A stretch of DNA of 64,000 nt from Rhodoblastus sp963713695 (GCA_963713695.1 CAVQMU010000009.1:372001-436000), one strand, 5' to 3'. Counted from the stretch's first letter, positions 8,082 to 18,706 are shown. The notes: generated by a model not told the origin, from the letters alone. Program-made: numbers and translations.

Positions 8082-8099
8082 CGGCGGGCGAGCCCGCCG
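8082..8099 (+). terminator. Hairpin after pfp
   Basis: CGGCGGGC-GA-GCCCGCCG is a perfect 8-base stem (the tip would open to a small loop), 10 bases after the stop codon. It is followed by GATTTGC rather than a long T run, so termination may be partial. It also lies just beyond the 3' end of the convergent gene at 8115. Confidence 0.5.
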
Positions 8100-8114
8100 G
8101 ATTTGCTGCGCGGC

Positions 8115-8873
8115 TCAGTGACCGTTGAAAAGGCGCGTCGCCAGGAACTCGGGCAGGCCCGCCTGCACGATCTTCCCAGCGGCGCCCTCGATGTCGTAGG
8201 CGACGCGGATGCTGTTGAGCACGCCGCGCGCGTCGTCGTAAAGGGCGAAGGCCGCGAGGGGATTGCCGTCGCGCGGCTGGCCGACCGAGCCCAGCACTGA
8301 CAGCCAGCGGCGGCTACGCGCCAGCGGCGTCGGCAGATTGGCCGTCGGGATGAAGGGCAGCGGCGGCTTGCCCGGCGCCATGTGATATAGCTGGGGCCGG
8401 TGCACATGGCCGCAAAAGGTGACATGGGCCGTCGAAGCTTCGAGCGAGCGCTCTGCTGTCGGCGCCCCCGTTATATAAACAAAATCCTGGGGCGAGCTGG
8501 CGTCCCCGTGGACGAACAATGTCTGCGTCCCGGCTTCGCTGACGCTTGTGACTTCGAACGGCAGCCCCGCGAGAAAGGCGACCTGCGTCGAATCGAGCCG
8601 CTCCGCCGTCCATTCGATCGCCTCGCGGGCCATGGAATGCATGCGTCCCTGCTCGCCCCGCACGGCGGCGAGATCGTGATTGCCCATCAGGCAGACCGCG
8701 CCATGCGCCACTTCCTCGGCGACGCGATCGACGACATAGGAGGGGTCGGCGCCATAGCCGACGAGATCGCCGAGATAGACGAATTTTTCCGCGCCGAGGC
8801 GTTTCGCCTCGGCGTGGCAGGCGTCGAACGCTTCGCGGTTGGCGTGTATGTCGGTAAGCAGAGCGATGAGCAT
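8115..8873 (-). CDS. Calcineurin-like metallophosphoesterase
   Basis: The 252-residue cytoplasmic protein carries the full set of dimetal motifs: DIH (Asp8, His10), GDLVGYG (35-41), GNHD (64-67), HGD (122-124) and GHVH (155-158). This is the YfcE/MJ0936-like branch of phosphodiesterases; the substrate is unknown. The ATG at 8873 places DIH near the N-terminus, as in the family; a start at 8924 would add 17 unlikely residues. There is no good Shine-Dalgarno sequence. Instead the start codon is the last triplet of a 22-bp perfect palindrome containing TTGAT-N4-ATCAA, the FNR/FixK consensus, so expression may be oxygen-regulated or limited by a hairpin. Confidence 0.88.
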   Translation of the reverse strand: MLIALLTDIHANREAFDACHAEAKRLGAEKFVYLGDLVGYGADPSYVVDRVAEEVAHGAVCLMGNHDLAAVRGEQGRMHSMAREAIEWTAERLDSTQVAFLAGLPFEVTSVSEAGTQTLFVHGDASSPQDFVYITGAPTAERSLEASTAHVTFCGHVHRPQLYHMAPGKPPLPFIPTANLPTPLARSRRWLSVLGSVGQPRDGNPLAAFALYDDARGVLNSIRVAYDIEGAAGKIVQAGLPEFLATRLFNGH

Positions 8874-8892
8874 ATTGATCCAGATCAATATG
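8871..8892. promoter_or_regulatory. FNR/FixK-type box within a 22-bp palindrome
   Basis: CATATTGATC-CA-GATCAATATG is a perfect palindrome. Its core TTGATCCAGATCAA (8875-8888) matches the FNR/FixK consensus TTGAT-N4-ATCAA at all fixed positions. The outer triplet at 8871-8873 is the start codon of the metallophosphoesterase on the minus strand. A regulator bound here would cover the start region, which suggests repression rather than classic activation centred at -41.5. Confidence 0.55.
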
Positions 8893-8946
8893 CATTTATC
8901 ACCGTTCCGAAAATGCGCCGCCACTCGTCCTTAGGCTAATGCCTGC

Positions 8947-10548
8947 TCAAAACAGGCTGCCCTGCCCGCCTCCACCCGGCGCCTTTGACGCGTTTTTCGG
9001 TTTTTTTACCGACTTTTGCGAGCTTGAGCCGTCGTCAAGGACATCGCCTGACGTCGCGACGATCGTTCCATCGGAGAATTGCAGTCTGAGCACAGTTCCC
9101 GGCGGCGCCTGCGTCACGGAATGGACAGCGGCGCCCGCGACGTCACGCACCAAGGCAAAACCGCGCTGCAAGATGGCGCCATGGCCAAGCGCGAAACGCA
9201 TCTGCTCCAGATGATCGAGCTTTTCGCGACGACGAGCCGTCAGCGCCGCCATGACGGCGTCGCGGCGGGCGGTCGCCGTCCTGAGCCGCTGCCGCTGCGA
9301 AAAAATCTCGTTGCGTAGCGCATTTGCGCGCGAAGTCATCGCAGCTCCGAAACTCCTGGACAGAGTCGCCAGGGACTCGCGTCGGCGCAAAATCATGCCG
9401 ACGCGCGCTGCCTCGAGCCGGAAGACGAGCGTGTTGAGCCGTCCCGTCGCCCGCGAAAGCTCGGCCTGCGGCGCATGGCGCGCCAGCAGGCGCGAGGCCT
9501 GCGCCAGCGCCAGATGCTTCTTGCCGAGCGAGGCCTGCAGCGACGCGCGCAGTTTTTCTCCCGCCCGGTCCGTCCGCTGGCGGGGTGTGGCGAGCAGCAA
9601 TTCTGCTCCAGGCAGCGCGCGGACGAGACCGCGCAGATCACTGCGGCGACGATCGAGAATACGAAAAATTGCATCGGTGTGGCGGCGCGAAAAATTGGCG
9701 AGATCGCTCAAAAGCTCGGAGCGCACCGGCACGGCCTTTTCGGCGGCGCCGGTCGGGGTCGGCGCGCGCAGGTCGGCGACGAGGTCGAGCAGGGTCCAGT
9801 CGGTTTCGTGGCCAATCGCCGAAATCAAGGGTATTCTGCTTTCCGACGCGGCGCGCAAAACCTCTTCCTCGTTGAAACTCCACAAATCCTCAAGCGAGCC
9901 GCCGCCACGCGCGACGATCAGCAAGTCGGGCCGCGGTATCAGCCCATCCGGCGCCAAGGCGTTGAAGCCGCGGATCGCCCCGGCGACTTCTTCCGCCGAG
10001 GTCTCGCCCTGCACGCGCACCGGCCAGACCAGAACGCGGCGCGGAAAGCGGTCGTGCAGTCGGTGCAATATGTCGCGAATCACCGCGCCGGTGGGCGACG
10101 TCACGATGCCGATGGTCCGAGGCAGGAAGGGCAACTTCTTCTTGCGCGCTTCGTCGAACAGGCCTTCCGCGGCGAGTTTTTTCCGGCGTTCCTCCAACAG
10201 CGCCATCAGCGCGCCAATGCCCGCCGGCTCCAGTTGCTCGATGACGATCTGATAGGAGGATTTGCCCGGAAAAGTGGTGATCCTCCCGGTGGCGATAACC
10301 TCCAGCCCTTCCTGCGGTTTTGTGCGCAGGCGATTGAACGTTCCCTTCCAGATCACCGCGTCGATTCGGGCGTTGGCGTCCTTCAGGCAGAAATAGGCGT
10401 GGCCTGAGGAATGCTGGCCGCGAAAATTCGAGATTTCGCCGCGCAGCCGGACATGGCCGAACTGGTCCTCGATCGCGCGCTTGAGCGCCCCCGACAATTC
10501 GGAAACCGTCAGTTCGGGCGCATTGGTGAGGGGCGCGGAATCGCTCAT
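8947..10548 (-). CDS. xseA: Exodeoxyribonuclease VII large subunit
   Basis: XseA with XseB degrades single-stranded DNA from both ends in the cytoplasm. The 533-residue protein begins with the OB-fold (LTVSELSGALKRAIEDQFGHVRLRGEISNF) and continues with the catalytic region, including GSLEDLWSFNEEEV and ISAIGHETD, both strong family signatures. A long coiled-coil-like arginine-rich segment follows (about residues 300-450), as usual. The C-terminal tail GGGGQGSLF is also typical. xseB is not adjacent; the next gene upstream is a divergent small hypothetical. The gene is intact. Confidence 0.96.
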   Translation of the reverse strand: MSDSAPLTNAPELTVSELSGALKRAIEDQFGHVRLRGEISNFRGQHSSGHAYFCLKDANARIDAVIWKGTFNRLRTKPQEGLEVIATGRITTFPGKSSYQIVIEQLEPAGIGALMALLEERRKKLAAEGLFDEARKKKLPFLPRTIGIVTSPTGAVIRDILHRLHDRFPRRVLVWPVRVQGETSAEEVAGAIRGFNALAPDGLIPRPDLLIVARGGGSLEDLWSFNEEEVLRAASESRIPLISAIGHETDWTLLDLVADLRAPTPTGAAEKAVPVRSELLSDLANFSRRHTDAIFRILDRRRSDLRGLVRALPGAELLLATPRQRTDRAGEKLRASLQASLGKKHLALAQASRLLARHAPQAELSRATGRLNTLVFRLEAARVGMILRRRESLATLSRSFGAAMTSRANALRNEIFSQRQRLRTATARRDAVMAALTARRREKLDHLEQMRFALGHGAILQRGFALVRDVAGAAVHSVTQAPPGTVLRLQFSDGTIVATSGDVLDDGSSSQKSVKKPKNASKAPGGGGQGSLF

Positions 10549-10651
10549 CCGGCAAGGCTAATCATTTGGGCTGCCGCTGGCGAGAGGAAGATTTTCCCGT
10601 CATGGCGCGAAATTTGCTCGCAAGCGGGCAACCGCATTCCCTGGAGTTTCC

Positions 10652-10933
10652 ATGCCGTCCATCCAGGTCGCCCAATTGCACGAACAAGGCCAGGACATGG
10701 TGATCGTCATCATGGCCCCCGCATTCGCGAGGGCGTCGCCGACGCAGCAGGAGGCGACCATCGCCCAATTGCAGGAGAAAGCCAAAGCATGCGGCCTCAA
10801 GGGCTTGATCGCCATGGTCTGGGACGCCGGGGGCAAGATGGATTATCTCGTTCCCCAACCGTGGCATGACTTTTTCCGTTGCATTACGCTCGATGAGGTG
10901 CGTAGCCGGATCAACGCTGAAATTTCCTGGTGA
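10652..10933 (+). CDS. Hypothetical protein, 93 residues
   Basis: The ATG follows CTGGAGTTTCC, a good ribosome binding site. The product has no signal peptide; it contains a predicted helical centre (TQQEATIAQLQEKAKACGLKG) and an aromatic C-terminus (QPWHDFFRC). Residues 17-60 alternate like a small alpha/beta fold. Codon use matches the neighbours. I do not recognise the family. It is transcribed divergently from xseA and convergently with the glycosyltransferase-like gene at 10966. Confidence 0.6.
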   Translation: MPSIQVAQLHEQGQDMVIVIMAPAFARASPTQQEATIAQLQEKAKACGLKGLIAMVWDAGGKMDYLVPQPWHDFFRCITLDEVRSRINAEISW

Positions 10934-10965
10934 CGTCCTTCATGTCGCGTACAGCCGCGTGGCGT

Positions 10966-11817
10966 TTATAGCAAATCGACGATTGAAACATAGTCATTGC
11001 CACGATAGACATTATCTACAAGACGAATTATATCACGCAGCGGATCAGCAAGCCACATATACTGTTTTGTTAGCAACTCAAGCGGAATTTCCTTGATGAA
11101 TGCATCAAATATTCTGTGGCTACGATCATCGCAATTAACTGATTGCGGGAGAGTTGATGCGGACCCCGGCGTTTTGATAGTTGCGCTGACCGGCGTAGGC
11201 AAACATCGGTCGACAAATCCTTCCGCGTCCGCGAATTTAGACGCTAATACATGATCCTTGAGCGCGGCAAGGTCTGCGGTCGACCGGCAACGTCGACTGT
11301 GAATTCCATAATTATTGGTTTGATAGCGAAAATCATGCGGCCTGCTCTCACCAAAAATGAAGGATGTCGCGGTTTTCTCCCTGAAAAATGTGAACGTTGG
11401 GACGCCAACCCTGAACAGAGGCGTCACGATCGCATCCGCTTGCGTCTCATCCTCGTTTATTACCGCGGCAAGGTAGGGGGCAAAAAAATCATCGTCATCA
11501 TGGAAATAGCAATAAGCATCATTTTTCGCCAAAATTTCCGCGACTACAGGCAAATCACAATAGCTGAAAGATCGCGACTCCATCACAGACGAAATGCTTT
11601 TGCTTGACAGATTAGCTAACACTGCACGAAATGTAAAAAAATCTATTTTGAATTTGGCGTTCCACTTGTCGATCAGGCGATCCACCCGTTCTGGAAAGCC
11701 GGGAATTGTATGATCAGGCACGTATCTCGACGGATCGATTGTTTCTCCTCGTCGAAAGTCTTGCGAGAGTTTTTCCCAATCAGGCGATTGACGACGCACG
11801 AATATAATCGAAGCCAT
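10966..11817 (-). CDS. Putative glycosyltransferase-like protein with a DDDD motif
   Basis: The ATG at 11817 has an excellent AGGAGGTT site and gives 283 residues. The sequence YCYFHDDDDFF near residue 125 resembles the metal-binding DxD block of GT-A glycosyltransferases, preceded by a conserved-looking segment (NLSSKSISSV). No membrane segment is seen. The base composition is visibly more AT-rich than the flanks, and the codon use (ATA, AAA, TTT) differs, suggesting acquisition from elsewhere. No other polysaccharide gene is nearby. The substrate is unknown and the family assignment rests mainly on the acidic motif. Confidence 0.55.
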   Translation of the reverse strand: MASIIFVRRQSPDWEKLSQDFRRGETIDPSRYVPDHTIPGFPERVDRLIDKWNAKFKIDFFTFRAVLANLSSKSISSVMESRSFSYCDLPVVAEILAKNDAYCYFHDDDDFFAPYLAAVINEDETQADAIVTPLFRVGVPTFTFFREKTATSFIFGESRPHDFRYQTNNYGIHSRRCRSTADLAALKDHVLASKFADAEGFVDRCLPTPVSATIKTPGSASTLPQSVNCDDRSHRIFDAFIKEIPLELLTKQYMWLADPLRDIIRLVDNVYRGNDYVSIVDLL

Positions 11818-11896
11818 ACTTTGCAACCTCCTGCGCATTCGCGCTGCGCGGGGCGGGACTTATCTATAAAGCGCCGTGGGTGAGACGCCAAGACAG

Positions 11897-11929
11897 ACGA
11901 AGCGGCGTCCACGAGGAACGCCGCTTCGT
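11897..11929 (-). terminator. katG 3' hairpin
   Basis: ACGAAGCGGCGT (11897-11908) and ACGCCGCTTCGT (11918-11929) form a perfect 12-base stem with a 9-base loop, about 20 bases beyond the katG stop codon. There is no strong T run, but the position and stability fit a 3' transcript end. Confidence 0.6.
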
Positions 11930-11949
11930 TCATTATCCCCGAAACTTGT

Positions 11950-14140
<2,191 letters not shown>

Positions 14141-14409
14141 CGCTTTACTCCGTTCCTCTGCTTTTCCGCTTGGCCGCCGATTGAGCCGCCGCCGGGCAGC
14201 GGCGCTTCCAGAAGGCCTTTGGCCAGAAACTGCCGGATGCTTGAATATCTAAACGCATTTCTCCGCGGTTTAGCTCAAAAGAGCGTGATGACTTTTGCAT
14301 GACGCGCGGCGTCGCCCGAGGTCAAAGCGACCGGAGACGGCGCATGCCGAAGGGCGCGGTTGAAACTGTGCGCCGCCTCGCCTAAACACACGGCGAAACG
14401 AGGCCATTC

Positions 14410-15675
14410 ATGAACGTTCTTCTCATCGGCTCCGGCGGCCGCGAACATGCGCTCGCCACAGCCATGGTCAAAAGCCCGCTTCTCTCGAAACTTTTTGTCG
14501 CGCCCGGCAATCCCGGCACGGCGAAAATCGCGGAAAACGTCGTGCTCGACCTCGCCGACTTCCAGGCGGTGATCGATTTCTGCCGCATACACGCAATCGC
14601 CTTTGTCGTGATCGGCCCGGAGCAGCCGCTGGTCGACGGCCTCGTCGATGCGCTGGAGGCAGCGGGCGTCAAGGCTTTCGGGCCGAGCAAGGCCGCAGCC
14701 AGGCTCGAGGGCTCCAAGGGCTTCACCAAGGATATTTGCGCCAAATACAATATCCCCACCGGCGCCTACCGGCGCTTCACCGCAGCGGAGCCGGCGCTCG
14801 AATATCTCCGCCAGCAGGGCGCGCCGATCGTCGTCAAGGCGGACGGGCTCGCCGCGGGCAAGGGCGTGGTGGTCGCCATGACGCTCAAGGAAGCGGAAGC
14901 GGCGGTCTTGGACATGTTCGCCGGCGCCTTTGGCGCGGCTGGGGCGGAAGTGGTGATCGAAGCCTTTCTTGACGGCGAAGAGGCCTCGTTCTTCGCGCTT
15001 TGCGACGGCGACAAGGCGTTGGCCTTCGCCTCGGCCCAGGACCACAAGCGGGTCGGCGACGGCGACACCGGCGCCAATACCGGCGGCATGGGCGCCTATT
15101 CGCCCGCCCCGGTGGTCACGCCGGACATCGCCGCCCGGGTCATGCGCGAGATCGTCGAACCGACGGTCGCGGCGATGAAGGCGGAAGGCTGTCCCTTCAA
15201 GGGCGTGCTCTTCGCCGGGCTGATGATCGGCAAGGACGGGCCGAAGCTGATCGAATTCAACACCCGCTTCGGCGATCCGGAATGCCAGGTCATGCTGGCG
15301 AGGCTCGACGACGACCTGCTCGGCCTGCTGCTCGCCTGCGCCGAGGGACATTTGCCGGAAAAAGTGCGCCTGTCGCCGAAAACCGCGCTGACCGTGGTGC
15401 TGGCCGCGGAAAATTATCCGGGCGCGCCAAAAAAAGGCGGATTGATCGAGGGACTCGAGAAAGCCGAGCGGATCGAGGGCGTCAGCGTCACCCATGCCGG
15501 CACGAAGCGCGAGGGCGAAAAGCTCGTCGCAAACGGCGGCCGGGTGCTGAATGTCACGGCGCTGGCCGAAAATGTGGCGCAGGCGCAGGTCTTGGCCTAT
15601 CGCGGCGTCGACGCAATCCACTTTCCGGAAGGATTCTGCCGCCGTGACATAGGCTGGCGGGCGGTGGGGCGATAG
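14410..15675 (+). CDS. purD: Phosphoribosylamine-glycine ligase
   Basis: PurD joins glycine to 5-phosphoribosylamine with ATP in purine synthesis. The 421-residue protein has the family start MNVLLIGSGGREHALA, the ATP-grasp core VKADGLAAGKGVVVA (about residues 142-156), DHKRVGDGDTGANTGGMGAYSP, and NTRFGDPECQ near residue 285. All ATP-grasp metal ligands appear intact. The start has GAGG six bases upstream. It is divergent from katG across a 269-base gap in which I saw no clear operator. Confidence 0.97.
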   Translation: MNVLLIGSGGREHALATAMVKSPLLSKLFVAPGNPGTAKIAENVVLDLADFQAVIDFCRIHAIAFVVIGPEQPLVDGLVDALEAAGVKAFGPSKAAARLEGSKGFTKDICAKYNIPTGAYRRFTAAEPALEYLRQQGAPIVVKADGLAAGKGVVVAMTLKEAEAAVLDMFAGAFGAAGAEVVIEAFLDGEEASFFALCDGDKALAFASAQDHKRVGDGDTGANTGGMGAYSPAPVVTPDIAARVMREIVEPTVAAMKAEGCPFKGVLFAGLMIGKDGPKLIEFNTRFGDPECQVMLARLDDDLLGLLLACAEGHLPEKVRLSPKTALTVVLAAENYPGAPKKGGLIEGLEKAERIEGVSVTHAGTKREGEKLVANGGRVLNVTALAENVAQAQVLAYRGVDAIHFPEGFCRRDIGWRAVGR

Positions 15676-15686
15676 GAGCAAATTTC

Positions 15687-16658
15687 ATGCAGGCGCTTTC
15701 CTTCGACAGGACCAGCGATCTCTCAGCCCTTGCGCTCGTTGAGCGCCCGACGCCCGTTCCCGGCGCCGGCGAGGTCCTGGTGGAGGTCAAGGCCGCCGGG
15801 CTTAATCCAAGCGACGTGAAGAACGTGCTGGGCTTCTTTCCCGCCTACACGACCCCACCGCGCATTCCCGGCCGCGATTTCGCCGGAATCGTCCGACAGG
15901 GGCCTGCAGAACTCCTCGGCAAAAGCGTCTGGGGCACGGGGCTCGGCCTCGGCTTTTCACAGGACGGAGCCCACGCCGAATTCCTGACGCTGCCCGCCGC
16001 CGGTTGCGCGCTCCTGCCGGACAACCTGTCGTTCGCGCAGGCGGCGGCCTGCGGCGTGCCCTACACCACCGCCTGGGACGGCATTTCGCGTGCGACAGTC
16101 GGACCGGGAAAGAATTTCCTGGTCATCGGCGGCAATGGCGCCGTCGGCCGCGCGGCGCTGGCCCTGGGCCGCGCCCTGGGCGGAAAGGTCGTCGCAGCTG
16201 TGCGGCGCGCGGAACAGGCCGCGGCGCTGTCTGACCTCGGCTACGAGACCCTGTTGCTCGGCGCGCCCGAAAGCCTGCCGGACCAGGTCCTCGCCAAATT
16301 CGGCGCCTATGCCGACGCGATCTTCGAGACGACGGGCGCGTGGCTGCCAGCCGCCATTCCCGCCGCCGCGAAACATGGCGCGATCTGCGTCATCGCGCCG
16401 CCCGGCATGGGCAAGCTGACCGTCGATTTTCCGGTGCTGGATTTTTACCGGCGCGGGTTGAATTTGCTCGGCGTCAATTCGCTGCTTCACGACACGACGG
16501 CCTGCGCGAAAATGCTGGTCGAAATTGACGCCTTGTTCCAGTCAGGCGCCCTACCCGCGCCGCCCGAGCCGCGACAGTTCAAGCTTGCGGAAGGGCTAGA
16601 GGCCTACCGGCTGGTGCACGAAGGCTTGTCTGAAAAGATCGTTTTGACGCGGGATTAG
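15687..16658 (+). CDS. MDR-family zinc-type alcohol dehydrogenase / quinone oxidoreductase-like protein
   Basis: The 323-residue protein follows purD by 11 bases, with AGGAG before the ATG, and may share its transcript. It has the medium-chain dehydrogenase layout: a GroES-like domain with GLNPSDVKNV and PGRDFAGIV, then a Rossmann domain with the nucleotide motif VIGGNGAVGRAALALG (about residues 147-162). Structural zinc cysteines are absent, which points to the quinone oxidoreductase branch using NADPH. The substrate is unknown. The stop codon TAG is the first triplet of the 106-bp dispersed repeat. Confidence 0.87.
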   Translation: MQALSFDRTSDLSALALVERPTPVPGAGEVLVEVKAAGLNPSDVKNVLGFFPAYTTPPRIPGRDFAGIVRQGPAELLGKSVWGTGLGLGFSQDGAHAEFLTLPAAGCALLPDNLSFAQAAACGVPYTTAWDGISRATVGPGKNFLVIGGNGAVGRAALALGRALGGKVVAAVRRAEQAAALSDLGYETLLLGAPESLPDQVLAKFGAYADAIFETTGAWLPAAIPAAAKHGAICVIAPPGMGKLTVDFPVLDFYRRGLNLLGVNSLLHDTTACAKMLVEIDALFQSGALPAPPEPRQFKLAEGLEAYRLVHEGLSEKIVLTRD

Positions 16659-16761
16659 AGCATTTTCGAGCGAAGTGGATTCCGGTTCGCGTTAAGAAAA
16701 TGCGTGAAAACAAGAAATTAGCGCCTGTTCGGTGAACCGGAGTTCACCGAACAGGCGCTAG
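16656..16761 (-). repeat. 106-bp mosaic hairpin repeat (RIME-like), copy 1
   Basis: This copy is the reverse complement of 56482-56587 with a single mismatch in 106 bases. It has two parts. Part one (16656-16718) starts TAGAGCATTTTCGAGCG and contains GCATTTTC/GAAAATGC arms. Part two (16719-16760) is a hairpin with perfect 19-base arms, TAGCGCCTGTTCGGTGAAC and its complement, around a 4-base loop. Part one resembles the known Rhizobium-specific intergenic mosaic elements (RIME), from memory. It supplies the stop codon of the upstream gene and may end its transcript. Confidence 0.85.
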
Positions 16762-16779
16762 CCTCAGCCCGCAAAAACC

Positions 16780-17661
16780 TCAGCGCATCAGGAAGACGGG
16801 AATTTCGGCATGGGCGAGCACATCCCGCGTCACGCCGCCTAAAATGGCGTTCCAGAGCGCGCCGTGCCTGTACGCGCCGATCAAGAGGCAATCGCCGCCA
16901 AGACGCGTTGCTTCGTCCAGGAGCTGGCGCCCGACGCTTTGGCGATTGCGCTGCAAACCGACGATATCCGCGTTCAACCCGAGTTTGGCGAAGACGTCGC
17001 GGGCGCTCCGGTCATAGGGCTCGACTCCGTGTTTTGCGACCCACAACACGGTGATCCTGTCGGCGCGCCGCAACCAGGGTTGAGCCGCTTCGATTGTGCG
17101 CTTGACGGCGTCGCCGGGCTTCCAGCCGACGATCATGTGCCGCCCGATGCTCATTGCCGCTCCGCGACTTTTCGGCGGCGCAACAAGAACCAGTCGATGC
17201 GTTGCAAACAGCGCGCTGTGCAGCGCGTCGCTGGCGTCGAGGTGCAAGGGGCGGCCGATGACGACGAGATCGGCGTCATGCGCCTCGATCAGGACGTTCG
17301 CATCAATGTCGCCTTCGTCGTCTTTCCAGCGCATCGGCGCGTCAGGCGAAGTCGCGACGAAACCGTCGTAGGCGGCCTTTATGCGGCTGCGCCGCGTTTC
17401 GGGGGAGCCTTCGAAAATGTCGCGCAACTGCTGGATGTCCGCCTCCTCGGCGGAGACAAAGCTATGCGCGGAATCAAACCCGAGGTGAACGGCGGCAATG
17501 GGAGACTGAGCGCCGCCGACGGCCATCGCGCATTGCAGGCAGGCGGGCACGGTCTCGACTTCGGGCAGGAGCGCGAGAATGCGCAAGGAGGGAGCGCCAG
17601 CCTGATCCCGCGCGCCTGGATCTGGTCTTTTTTCCGGAGAAACCGCAGCAGGGTCCACCAT
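16780..17661 (-). CDS. Universal stress protein, tandem UspA-like
   Basis: The 293-residue protein contains two Usp-like halves. The first (about residues 25-165) has lost most nucleotide-binding glycines and ends LVLVAPP. The second (about 170-293) ends with LLIGAYRHGALWNAILGGVTRDVLAHAEIPVFLMR, which has the ATP-binding G-x-x-x-H-G and G-x9-type motif. This tandem form is common in alphaproteobacteria and responds to general stress. There is no membrane segment. It lies downstream of the repeat hairpin and convergent to the oxidoreductase gene. A second Usp fragment lies at 18482. Confidence 0.9.
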   Translation of the reverse strand: MVDPAAVSPEKRPDPGARDQAGAPSLRILALLPEVETVPACLQCAMAVGGAQSPIAAVHLGFDSAHSFVSAEEADIQQLRDIFEGSPETRRSRIKAAYDGFVATSPDAPMRWKDDEGDIDANVLIEAHDADLVVIGRPLHLDASDALHSALFATHRLVLVAPPKSRGAAMSIGRHMIVGWKPGDAVKRTIEAAQPWLRRADRITVLWVAKHGVEPYDRSARDVFAKLGLNADIVGLQRNRQSVGRQLLDEATRLGGDCLLIGAYRHGALWNAILGGVTRDVLAHAEIPVFLMR

Positions 17662-17871
17662 CGACTTACCCTTTGCGCCAGTTTACACCCGTTCGGCGCC
17701 GCGCAGCCACGAAATCTTGTTGCACGGTTCAGAACTCCGCCTTTCGACAACTCTGATGTCGGCTCGGCGGTTCACCGTGCTCCCGGCGGCAAAAACATTC
17801 CACCGAGATCGCTGAACGGGATAAACAGCTTTGACGACAGATCTGCGTCGAAAAAATTCCAAGGACAGATT

Positions 17872-18483
17872 TTGCTCATTCCATCATACAGGTCTGCCTA
17901 CGTTGCCCGGATCGGCGCCGTCTTTCTCGGCCTGATCGTCGCTGCGCCAGGTCAAGCCGCCGAGACCATCATTTTCGTGCGCCACGGGGAAAATCCGGCG
18001 GCAGGGCTTGGGCAATTGTCATGCAAGGGCCTCAACCGCGCGCTCGCCCTGCCGAAGGCGCTGGCTGCGAAATTCCCGTCCCCCAACGCGATTTACGCTC
18101 CCAATCCCGCAGAACGCAAAAAGGATCGCGGCGTCGCCTACGACTATGTGCGCCCCCTGGCGACGATCGAGCCAACCGCCATCGCCCTCGGCATGCCCGT
18201 CGACACGACATTTGGCGTTTCAAGCCTTCCATCCCTGCGCAAGCAACTGACGTTGCCGCGCTACAGCAATGCAACTCTTCTTGTCGCGTGGGAACACAAG
18301 CAGATCGTGACGCTTGCGCGCGACCTCGTTGCGCGCAATGGCGGCGACCCGAAAACGGTCCCCTCCTGGCGCGACGACGACTTCGGATCAATCTATGTCG
18401 TAACCATCGGCGGCGGCGGCGCCCAAATGCGGATCGAGCAGCAAAACCTCGACGCATTGTCCGACGCCTGCCCGGCGACGTGA
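17872..18483 (+). CDS. Secreted histidine phosphatase superfamily protein
   Basis: The TTG at 17872 has AAGGA six bases upstream and opens a 203-residue protein with a clear signal peptide (hydrophobic residues about 11-27, cleavage after GQA). The mature protein begins AETIIFVRHGENP; the RHGE tetrad (37-40) is the phosphohistidine motif of the phosphoglycerate mutase/acid phosphatase clan. WEHKQIVTLA supplies the second catalytic histidine. It probably acts in the periplasm on an unknown phosphoester. The frame is open far upstream through the antisense of the stress gene, but that extension is a shadow. Confidence 0.8.
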   Translation: MLIPSYRSAYVARIGAVFLGLIVAAPGQAAETIIFVRHGENPAAGLGQLSCKGLNRALALPKALAAKFPSPNAIYAPNPAERKKDRGVAYDYVRPLATIEPTAIALGMPVDTTFGVSSLPSLRKQLTLPRYSNATLLVAWEHKQIVTLARDLVARNGGDPKTVPSWRDDDFGSIYVVTIGGGGAQMRIEQQNLDALSDACPAT

Positions 18484-18706
18484 ACCGGCTTCCGTTTTCC
18501 TGATTGATCAGACCGGCGTCTCGTCCCAGCCTTTTCAAGACGAGGGGGATGGGGTTAGCGGCGCCGCCGTCGTCGATCGCGCCATCAAGCTCAATGTCCA
18601 ATTGCTCGTGATCGGCGGGCCATTCCGCAATTTACGAAAGAATGATTGGCAGCCGGCGGATGGCATCATGCAACTCGCCAAATGCCCTGTGCTGGTCGCG
18701 ATGTGA
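18482..18706 (+). pseudogene. 5'-truncated universal stress protein remnant
   Basis: In one frame this stretch reads VFLIDQTGVSSQPF and then VVDRAIKLNVQLLVIGGPF, ending GIMQLAKCPVLVAM and a stop. That is the C-terminal part of a Usp domain: the LLVIG strand, a helix and a CPVLVA strand are its hallmarks. No start codon or nucleotide-binding N-terminal half is found, and the frame begins at the end of the phosphatase gene. It appears to be a fragment left by deletion, related in type to the Usp gene at 16780. Confidence 0.55.

Noticed and set aside
16864..17871. Long plus-strand frame running into the histidine phosphatase
   Set aside because: It is antisense to the universal stress protein and has no family pattern; the signal peptide shows that the phosphatase starts at 17872.
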